A DNA stretch of 64,000 bases from NCBI GenBank assembly GCA_963799925.1, contig CAWCYZ010000002.1, forward strand, positions 992,001 to 1,056,000, in the 5' to 3' direction. The DNA is from DATBQN01 sp963799925 (lineage in GTDB: Bacteria; Acidobacteriota; Thermoanaerobaculia; Multivoradales; UBA5704). The notes beneath the pieces were generated by a model. It was not told the DNA's origin and made no database searches. It saw nothing but the letters and a program-made list of their open reading frames with translations. Shown one piece after another: positions 56,503 to 64,000 of this stretch. Position 1 is the stretch's first letter. Each line of letters opens with the position of its first letter. The position numbers were made by a program, and so were the translations under genes.

Positions 56503-58278
56503 ACAGCGCCTTCGCGATGGGGGTCGCGCCGTGCGAGCCGCCGCCGTGCTCGGCGAAGACGACGAGCACGATCTTCGGGTCATTGGCCGGGGCGAACGAG
56601 GTGAACCAGCCGTGGTCGCGGAACTGGAAGGGTAGGTCCTTGGCGTCCATGCGGGTCTTCTGCGCCACCACCTGGACAGAGCCGGTCTTGCCGGCGATGT
56701 CGGCGCCGGCCAGCCGGACCGAGCCGTACGCGGTGCCGCCCTGGTCGTTGACGACCGCCCAGAGGCCCTGGCGAACGACTTCCAGGGCGTGCGTGAAGCG
56801 CTGCCGGAACTCGGGGTCGTCGGGGCCGATGGGCCGCGGCGGCGGCACCGGCGCGCCGCGCACGAGATGGGGGGTGACGCGCTTGCCGCCGTTGGCGACG
56901 GCGGCGGTCATCACCGCCATCTGGAGCGGCGTCAGCAGCACCGGCCCCTGGCCGATGGCGACCGAGATCGTCTCGCCCGGATACCACGGCGCCTTGCGGG
57001 TCGCCAGGCTCCACGCCTGGTCCGGCACCACCCCGCGCTTCTCGCCCTCGATGTCGACGCCGGTGGGCGAGCCCAGCCCGAAGAGGCGGGCGTAGCGGGC
57101 GATGCGCTCGATCCCCAGCCGCTGGCCGAGGTGGTAGAAGAAGACGTCGCAGGAGTGCTCGAGGGCATCGTGGACGTCGACCGAGCCGTGCCCCTGCTTG
57201 CGCCAGCAGCGGAAGGGGTGGTTGTAGATGACCGTCCCCCCGGGCAGAAGACGCGGTCGTGCTCGCCGATCACCCCCTCGGCGAGACCGGCCGTCGCCAT
57301 CACGATCTTGAACGTCGAGCCCGGCGAATAGGTGTTCTGCAGGGCGCGGTCCTGGAGCGGGTTGTAGGGCTCCTCGATGAGCGCCTTCCAGTCGTCCGCC
57401 TGCAGCCGGCGCGAGAAGAGGTTGGAGTTGAAGGAGGGCGAGGAGACGAGGGCGAGGATCTCGCCGTTCCTGGGGTCCATGGCGACGATGGCGCCCACCT
57501 TCTCCGGGCCGTCCAGCCAGTGCGCCGCCTCCTCCTGCAGGTCGAGATCGAGGGTGAGCGTCAGGTTGGCGCCCGGCACCGCCGGCTGCTTGCCGTACTC
57601 CTGGAGGAGCTGGCCACGGCTGTCGACGACCACCACCCGCTCGCCATCGCGGCCACGGAGCTGCGCGTCGTAGCGCTTCTCGAGCCCCTTCTTGCCGACC
57701 ATGTCGCCCCCGGCGAGGCGGCCCCCGGCGTCCTCGACCTCCTCCAGCGTCGCCTCGCCCAGATAGCCCAGGACGTGGGCGGTCTGCGCCCCGTGGCGGT
57801 AGAGGCGGAAGTTCTGCACCTCGACCTCGAACTCCGGGTACTCGAGATTGGCGACGCCGATCCGCGCCACCTGGGCGAGGGAGAGGTTCTCCCCCACCAG
57901 GACCGGCTTGAAGTCCTGGATGCCGCGGTAGTGCTCCATCAGTGCGGCCATCTCCGCCGGCGGGCGGCCGAGGACCTCGGCGGCGAAGGCCAGGCTGCGC
58001 TTGACGTCGGCGCTCCGGCTGCGGTCGATCATCAGGTTGTAGCTGGGGATGTTCTCGACCAGGATGCGGCCGTTGCGGTCGAGCATCAGGCCGCGCGGGG
58101 CCTGGATGGGGAGCTTGCGCAGGCGGTTGTTGTCGGCGAGCTCGCGGTAGTAGTCGCCCTGGACGATCTGCACGAACCAGAAGCCGGCGGCGATGAGGAC
58201 CAGCAGGGCGGCGACGGTGTAGGTGAGCAGCCGCACGCGCTGCACCAGATCGTCTCGATACTCGCGGACGACTTTCAT
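56459..58278 (-). CDS. mrdA: Penicillin-binding protein 2 (MrdA), one base missing in a G-run
   Basis: Two frames give a class B PBP of about 607 aa from ATG 58278. The first has one transmembrane helix (residues 16-40), the pedestal region with APRGLMLDRNGRILVENIPSY, and the transpeptidase SxxK in TYSPGSTFKIVMA. The second resumes at TVIYNHPFRCW and carries HSCDVFFYHLGQRLGIE, with the SxN-like SCD, and IAGKTGSVQ (KTG). The frame breaks at 57234-57246, where a run of six C on the plus strand should be seven. Since rodA and mreBCD are intact, a base error is likely. It cross-links side-wall peptidoglycan with RodA. Confidence 0.92.
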
Positions 58279-58288
58279 CGCTTCACCA

Positions 58289-58807
58289 TCAACCCAGGCG
58301 CAGCCGGCTCATCCGGCTGCGGCGGCGCACGTCGTAGGCGCGCCGGAAACGTTCGGTCGCGGCGTAGACCAGCATCGCCAGGGCGCCGCAGGCGACCGCC
58401 TTGATCCCCACCCACTGCGGCCGGGGCAGCGACGGCCCCGGGAAGAGCATCCAGGCGAGACCGACGACGATCCCCTGCTGCGCCAGCGACGCCACCCCCG
58501 CCACCGCGAAGACCCCGGTCGCCCGCTGGATGACCAGGCGCTGCGCCAGGCGGGCCGTACCGTAGCCGACGATGGTATCAGCGAAGCCGTAGAGGCCGTA
58601 GAGGCCGCCGGTCAGGGTGTCCTCGATGAGCCCGATGGCGAGCCCGGCGAGGAGCGCGGTGAAGGAGTCGCCGGAGAGGCCGTAGAGCACGACGACGACC
58701 TGGAAGACGTCGATCACCCGCGGGAAGCCGGGGAAGAGCCGGGCGCCGACGAAATGGACGACGACGGCGAGCGCCAGCCCGAGGACGAACCTAACGGCGG
58801 CGTGCAC
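58289..58807 (-). CDS. mreD: Rod-shape protein MreD
   Basis: A 172-aa membrane protein from GTG 58807, overlapping mreC by 17 bases. About five helices, beginning AAVRFVLGLALAVVVHFVGA. The helical IDVFQVVVVLYGLSGDSFTALLAG region with GLIEDTLTGGLYGLYGFADT is the most conserved part of MreD. It bridges MreC and the SEDS/PBP2 synthase in the membrane. The call rests on position and on the GLIED motif. Confidence 0.88.
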   Translation of the reverse strand: MHAAVRFVLGLALAVVVHFVGARLFPGFPRVIDVFQVVVVLYGLSGDSFTALLAGLAIGLIEDTLTGGLYGLYGFADTIVGYGTARLAQRLVIQRATGVFAVAGVASLAQQGIVVGLAWMLFPGPSLPRPQWVGIKAVACGALAMLVYAATERFRRAYDVRRRSRMSRLRLG

Positions 58808-59645
58808 CGGGTATCGCCTTCTGGACCGCGCCAGGCACCGGTGGGTGGTCGAGCAGGTAGACCTGGTCGAGAGCGCCGAAGTCGACGGCCGGGACCAGGC
58901 GGATGCGGTGGAAGAGCTGACCTCCCGGCTCGACCGCGGCGACCGTCCCCACCGGGATGCCGCGCGGGTAGACGCCGTCGATGCCGGCGGTGACGATGCG
59001 GTCGCCGGGGCGGATCTCCGCCTGCAGCGGGACGTAGTCGAGCTCGAGGCTGTCGGAGGCGTCGCCGCTGCCGCGCACCACCCCCTGGCGGCGGTTGCGC
59101 AAATCCATCGCCCCGACCGCCGCGGCGCGGTCGGTGATGAGCTGCACCTTGGCATAGGGTCCGGCGGCCACCACCACCCGGCCGACGAGGCCGGCCGGCG
59201 AGAGCACCGGCTGGTTGATCCGCGCCGGCGCCGTCCCCGAGTAGAGCACCAGGGTGCGCAGCCACGAGGCGTGGTCGACGTAGACGACGTCCGCCGCCCG
59301 GATCTCGCCCATCGGCGAGGCGGCGTACTGGACGGCCTCGCCCAGCCGCGCCATCTCGCCGCCGAGGTCGTCGAAGCGCAGGAGCCGCAGCCTCAGGTCC
59401 TCCACCTCGCGGCGCAGGTCGCGGTTCTCATGAATCAGCCGATCGCGCAGCGCCAGGTCCTCGCGGGTGATCGAGAAGGTCTGCCCGGTCGCCGCCACGG
59501 CGCGCGCCACCGGCCCCAGGACGCGCAGCACGAAGGCGCCCAGCAGCGTGCCCGAGCCCGCCGCCCCCGGCACCCGGAAGCTCAGCACCACGAGCTGCGC
59601 GGCGAGGACCAGGATCAGAACCCAGCCGGTGCGGCGCTCGTCCAC
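58791..59645 (-). CDS. mreC: Rod-shape protein MreC
   Basis: A 284-aa protein from GTG 59645 with one N-terminal helix (residues 7-30), a coiled coil (about 60-95: RDRLIHENRDLRREVEDLRL) and the two-barrel periplasmic domain (ADVVYVDHASWLRTLVLYSG; GLVGRVVVAAGPYAKVQLITD; ELDYVPLQAEIRPGDRIVTAG; YPRGIPVGTVAAVE). It activates PBP2 from outside the membrane. It sits 35 bases after mreB. Confidence 0.94.
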   Translation of the reverse strand: MDERRTGWVLILVLAAQLVVLSFRVPGAAGSGTLLGAFVLRVLGPVARAVAATGQTFSITREDLALRDRLIHENRDLRREVEDLRLRLLRFDDLGGEMARLGEAVQYAASPMGEIRAADVVYVDHASWLRTLVLYSGTAPARINQPVLSPAGLVGRVVVAAGPYAKVQLITDRAAAVGAMDLRNRRQGVVRGSGDASDSLELDYVPLQAEIRPGDRIVTAGIDGVYPRGIPVGTVAAVEPGGQLFHRIRLVPAVDFGALDQVYLLDHPPVPGAVQKAIPGARRR

Positions 59646-59680
59646 GTTTCGGCCTGCACTGGAGCTCCGGCCCGCGGCGC

Positions 59681-60706
<1,026 letters not shown>

Positions 60707-60781
60707 CAGACTTCGTGAACCTCTCTACGAGCTCCGCGCGGCGGCGGAGTGCGGCCGGAGGCGCGCAGGTTAGGGGGCAGA

Positions 60782-62218
60782 TCAAGGACTTTCGACGAAA
60801 ACGCGATGGCGGCGGACCGTCTCGTTGCCCGAGGCGTCGCGCGCCCGAATCTCGATGAAGCTCCAACCTTCCTTGGTGAACTGCACGGTCTTTTGAAAGG
60901 AGCCGTCCACACCTACCTTCACCGCCTCACCATTGACCTCGATCCGAACGCCCGGATCGCTCTTGCCATGGACGATGAAGATACTACCGTAGGATTTGAC
61001 GTCTTCGAGGTCAAGCGCCGGCGGATCGGCGCTCTTGTCGCCGCCGCCGGTGCGGATGGCGGCGACGCGAAAGCGGCGCGCCGGGCTCCACGGCCCCTGC
61101 GAGCCGTCCTTGCCGTAGGCGGCGACCCGCCACTCGAACGCTCCTTCGCCGCGGATGCCCAGGGTGGCGCGCGTCTTGGCGCGGTTGTCGACGTCGACGA
61201 TGTTGTCGACGAACAGGCGGTTGCGCGACACCTGGAGGGCGTAGCGCGTCACCCCGGCCAAGGGCTGCCAGGCGAGCACCAGCCGCTGCACCCGGCGGGG
61301 ATCGACCTCCAGGTTGTCGGCCGGCTCGAGCGGCTGCGGGCGGTCGGGCAGGGCCTGGGGCTCGGAGAGGAGGTCGCCGGTCTGCACCACCTGCTGGAAC
61401 TTCTCGAGCGTCCGCTTGAGGCCGCCCTTCGACTCGACGTCCATGCCGCCGCGCAGCGTCCCGTAGCGCCCCTTCCTGGAGTTCTTGTCGAAGGTGACGA
61501 ACCCTTCCGAATCGTGCTGGACCCGCGCCTCGGCCCCCGGCGTCTTGACGTTCTTCGCGTGGGCGGCGGTGTTCAAGTCGACCCAGCCGTACTCCATCTC
61601 GATCGTCTGGTCGGCGGCGCCGCCCGCGCCGTCGCCGGCGGCCGAGACGATGAACTGGGTGTTGGGGCGGACCGTGTAGAGCGAGCGGTCGGCGAACATG
61701 ATCTCGGCCGAGCCGTTGCCCGAGGTGCGCACGTAGTCGCCGGCGTGGAGCGGGGCGCGGCTCTTCGCCTCCTCCCAGTCACCCCCCTCCTGGCGCCGGA
61801 ACTCGACCTCGCCCTGGATGGTGATGAAGCTCGCCTGCGCCGCGGCGCCGGGCGCGTCGCGCGCGTCGACCAGCGAGAGGAGCACGTTCTTGCTCCGCCA
61901 GGCGCTCGCCAGGGCGCTCCGGTAGGCGGCTTGGCGGAACTCGATGCGCGCCTCCTCGAAGCTCTGGAAGGCGGCGTCGTAATCGCCCTTCGAGCTCCCC
62001 GCCGCCGGGCCCGCCTTGACCCGCTGGATGAGCTGGCTGACGTCCTCGATCACCTGCGCCGCCTCGTGCTCGAGGGCGCGGTGCTCCCAGACGCGGTAGA
62101 CGAGATAGCCGCCGCCGAGGACGACCAGCGCGAAGAGCAGGGCCCCCCAGCCGCGGAGGGTGTCCACGGAAATGCTGTACCAATCCTTGCGCGGGCTCTT
62201 TGCCTTCGCGGAGGGCAA
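60782..62218 (-). CDS. FecR-domain and Ig-like membrane protein upstream of mreB
   Basis: A 478-aa protein whose start is TTG 62218, preceded by AAGGGGAG at a 6-7 base spacing. One transmembrane helix (about residues 23-44) is followed by a helical stretch (EHEAAQVIEDVSQLIQRVK). A FecR domain comes next: SFITIQGEVEFRR, PLHAGDYVRTSGNGSAEIMFADRSLYTVRPN. A fibronectin/Ig-like part follows (LVLAWQPLAGVTRYALQVSRN; FEWRVAAYGKDGSQGPWSPARRF in pieces). A last Ig-like domain ends it (IFIVHGKSDPGVRIEVNGE). There is no sigma factor partner, so it is probably a structural envelope protein, not an anti-sigma regulator. It leads the mre gene row, with 75 bases between. Confidence 0.82.
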   Translation of the reverse strand: MPSAKAKSPRKDWYSISVDTLRGWGALLFALVVLGGGYLVYRVWEHRALEHEAAQVIEDVSQLIQRVKAGPAAGSSKGDYDAAFQSFEEARIEFRQAAYRSALASAWRSKNVLLSLVDARDAPGAAAQASFITIQGEVEFRRQEGGDWEEAKSRAPLHAGDYVRTSGNGSAEIMFADRSLYTVRPNTQFIVSAAGDGAGGAADQTIEMEYGWVDLNTAAHAKNVKTPGAEARVQHDSEGFVTFDKNSRKGRYGTLRGGMDVESKGGLKRTLEKFQQVVQTGDLLSEPQALPDRPQPLEPADNLEVDPRRVQRLVLAWQPLAGVTRYALQVSRNRLFVDNIVDVDNRAKTRATLGIRGEGAFEWRVAAYGKDGSQGPWSPARRFRVAAIRTGGGDKSADPPALDLEDVKSYGSIFIVHGKSDPGVRIEVNGEAVKVGVDGSFQKTVQFTKEGWSFIEIRARDASGNETVRRHRVFVESP

Positions 62219-62411
62219 CGCGAACTCCCCTTATGTGCGACGGCGAATATTAGCACGCCCGCCGGCTTGACGCCGGGCAGCGGTTTGGGCCAAACTCACC
62301 GGCTGCGAGCGCGGCTCCGGCTTTCCCGGCTCTCGAAGAGAGGGACAGCGAGAGCGGAGCTGCCTCCCAGGTCCGCAAGGACAATCCTGATAGAGAAAAG
62401 AGGTGAGCCTG

Positions 62412-62618
62412 ATGCCGGTAGTGCATGTGCGCGAGGAAGAGAGCTTCGAGAACGCCCTGCGTCGCTTCAAGCGCAAGGTCGAGAAGTCGGGGATCCTGAC
62501 CGAGCTGCGCAAGCGGCAGCATTTCGAGAAGCCCTCCGTCAAGCGCAAGCGCAAGGCCGTGCAGGCGCGCAAGAAGATGCTGCGCAAGCTGACCGAAGAG
62601 CGGCGCCAGGGCCTCTGA
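62412..62618 (+). CDS. rpsU: Ribosomal protein bS21
   Basis: A 68-aa basic protein from ATG 62412, which gives the normal N-terminus MPVVHVREEESFENALRRFK; a GTG three codons earlier is less likely. VEKSGILTELRKRQHFEKPSVKRKRK is the typical S21 body, and the tail extends to RRQGL. It joins the small subunit platform near the anti-Shine-Dalgarno region and aids initiation. It is a single gene with its own strong terminator. Confidence 0.95.
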   Translation: MPVVHVREEESFENALRRFKRKVEKSGILTELRKRQHFEKPSVKRKRKAVQARKKMLRKLTEERRQGL

Positions 62619-62654
62619 CGAGCGGCCGCAAGGCCCTTGCGATAGGCTTCCACG

Positions 62655-62688
62655 ACGGGGGCGAGGCCGTGGCCTCGCCCCCGTTTTT
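62655..62688 (+). terminator. Intrinsic terminator after rpsU
   Basis: A perfect 14-bp stem, ACGGGGGCGAGGCC (62655-62668) with GGCCTCGCCCCCGT (62671-62684), a two-base GT loop, then TTTT (62685-62688). It is the strongest terminator in the window. Confidence 0.95.
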
Positions 62689-62783
62689 CGTCTGGCCGCC
62701 TCTCGTCGGCCGATCCTTCTTCCGGCCGCTCGGAGCCCGCCGCTCCGCGGCGCGATGGCGCCCCCGTGACCTTTAGCCCGAGC

Positions 62784-64000
62784 ATGCTTTCCCCTTCGAA
62801 CTCGCCCGTCGTCTCCGCCTCCTCCGCCGCCGCCCTCGAGCTGCCGAGCTTCCTCGCCGTCCTGGCGCGCCTCGCGGCGACCGACCTGGGGCGCGACCGG
62901 GCTCTGGCGCTCGTCCCTGCCGCGGATGCCGCCGAGCTCGCCCTCCGCCGCCGGCGCTACGAGGAGGCGAGCCGGGTGGCCGGCGGGCCGCCGCTCGTCC
63001 CCGACTTCGAGGTGCCGATCGGCGACCTCCTCGACGGCATCGAGACCGGTCGCCCCCCCATCGAGGGGATCGACCTCGTCCACCTCTCCGATCTCCTGAA
63101 GGCGAGCCGCGCCGCCGCCGCCCGGATCGCCGCCGTCGACCCGCCCGCCGGCGAGCTCGCCGCCCTCGCCCGCCGCCTGCCCGACCTGGGCGACCTGCAG
63201 CGGCGGATCGACCGCACGCTCGACCGCCGCGGCGAGGTGCGGGAGGACGCGAGCCCGCTCCTCGCCTCGCTGCGCGGGCAGATCCGCCGCGTCCGCGACC
63301 TGCTCTACCGCGAGCTGGGCGACTTCGTCAGCCATCACAAGGACGAGCTCTCGGAGGAGACCATCCCGATGCGCGGCGGCCGGCTCGTCCTGGTGCTGCA
63401 GGCCGGCGCCCGCGGCCGGAGCGGCGGTCTCGTCCATGGCCGCTCGGCGACCGGCAAGAGCTTCTACTTCGAGCCGCTCGGGGTCGTCGAGTCGAACAAC
63501 AACCTGCAGCAGTCGGTCGAGGACGAGGAGGCCGAGCGCCGGCGCATCCTGGCCGAGCTGATCGGCCTCGCCCGTCAGGCGCTCGCCGCGCTGCGCGAGC
63601 ACGCCGAGTTCCTGGGCGAGCTCGACCTGCTGCAGACCGCCGTCCGCTTCGCCGAGCTCTCGGCGGGCCACCTCGCCGAGGTCGCGCCCCGCGGCGAGCT
63701 GCGGCTGCGCGCCGCGCGGCACCCGCTCCTCGACTCGCGTCTGGCGCCTCTGCGCTCGGCGGCGCTGGGCCACGCCGGCCACGGCGGCGACATCGTGCCG
63801 CTCGACCTCGACTTCCTGCCCGACCGCCGCATCCTGGTCGTCACCGGCCCCAACGCCGGCGGCAAGACCGTGTCCTTGAAGACCGTCGGGCTGCTGGCGC
63901 TCATCGCCCAGTGCGGCCTGCCGATCCCCGCCGCCGCCGGCAGCCGCGTGCCCTGCCTCGCCCGCCTGGTCGCGACCGTCGGCGACGAGCAGGACCTCCT
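62784..64000 (+). CDS. mutS2: MutS2 family ATPase/endonuclease, 3' end beyond the window
   Basis: ATG 62784 opens a frame without a stop to the right edge (405 codons). The N-terminus (ALELPSFLAVLARLAATDLG, YEEASRVAGG) and the clamp/lever region (LRGQIRRVRDLLYRELGDFV; IPMRGGRLVLVLQAGARG; GRSATGKSFYFEPLGVVESNN) are those of MutS2. The ATPase Walker A VTGPNAGGKTVSLKTVGLLA lies near residue 355, and the text ends in VGDEQDLL, just before the ABC signature. The C-terminal Smr nuclease domain should follow beyond 64000. MutS2 acts on branched DNA or stalled ribosomes; it is not a mismatch-repair MutS. Confidence 0.93.
   Translation, partial: MLSPSNSPVVSASSAAALELPSFLAVLARLAATDLGRDRALALVPAADAAELALRRRRYEEASRVAGGPPLVPDFEVPIGDLLDGIETGRPPIEGIDLVHLSDLLKASRAAAARIAAVDPPAGELAALARRLPDLGDLQRRIDRTLDRRGEVREDASPLLASLRGQIRRVRDLLYRELGDFVSHHKDELSEETIPMRGGRLVLVLQAGARGRSGGLVHGRSATGKSFYFEPLGVVESNNNLQQSVEDEEAERRRILAELIGLARQALAALREHAEFLGELDLLQTAVRFAELSAGHLAEVAPRGELRLRAARHPLLDSRLAPLRSAALGHAGHGGDIVPLDLDFLPDRRILVVTGPNAGGKTVSLKTVGLLALIAQCGLPIPAAAGSRVPCLARLVATVGDEQDL

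Overview
The window is a dense, very GC-rich bacterial chromosome segment with no rRNA, tRNA, phage or transposase genes seen. Its owner is a Gram-negative-type bacterium: it has outer-membrane assembly genes (BamD-like and YbgF-like lipoproteins, RseP), a Kdo/WaaP-type kinase, a rod-shape operon, an MglA/MglB polarity pair and a long surface protein with an IPTL-CTERM sorting tail. That mix fits Acidobacteriota (Thermoanaerobaculia/Holophagae-like) best and Myxococcota-like lineages next. This placement is inference from gene content only.

Layout. 1-4845: a secreted-protein start, then a four-gene unit (SxtJ-like membrane protein, NodU/CmcH carbamoyltransferase, 54-aa DUF5989 protein, SGNH hydrolase) that matches the sxtI/J/K/L set known from saxitoxin clusters, followed by a DUF2318 protein. 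4922-11196: roadblock MglB, MglA, an HTH/TPR protein, YvcK, GlmU and GlmS, joining polarity control to UDP-GlcNAc supply. 11202-11875: a VapC-type PIN toxin with its RHH antitoxin. 11948-18696: a membrane-anchored MutS relative, a second SGNH hydrolase, two glycosyltransferases and TruA. 18732-22353: UppS (frameshifted), CdsA, RseP and a cysteine-less peroxiredoxin-like protein. 22379-22637: a 21-bp-period palindrome array. 22704-34268: aminotransferase, endonuclease IV, PASTA protein, Rpe, BamD-like, YbgF-like, LysM protein, Fis-type regulator, lytic transglycosylase, a Cys-rich secreted peptide, CPBP protease and a secreted one-haem protein.

34366-45962 is the accessory region: a 5'-truncated TIR gene, a 6.5-kb mosaic adhesin with IPTL-CTERM, a second unrelated 21-bp-period array, a WD40-Roc GTPase-zinc ribbon-TIR/SEFIR gene resembling NLR/ROCO sensors, a Uma2 nuclease-like gene and a duplicated scrap of ubiX. 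45971-51497: MmcQ/YjbR, UbiX and HtrA/Deg on the minus strand, divergent from an M16 peptidase pair. 51499-62218, all minus: FecR/Ig-like protein, MreB, MreC, MreD, PBP2, RodA, RNase G and a kinase-TIM-barrel fusion. The right end has rpsU with a strong terminator and the start of mutS2.

Reading quality. Twelve single-base frame breaks affect six genes, including uppS, mrdA and ubiX, which should be intact in a living cell. Most lie in short homopolymer runs, so base-calling indels are the likeliest cause, and the broken accessory genes may also be intact in the organism. Recurrent start-site logic is an extended -10 element, TGn-TAnnnT, often without a clear -35, and in several cases so close to the start codon that a leaderless mRNA is likely.
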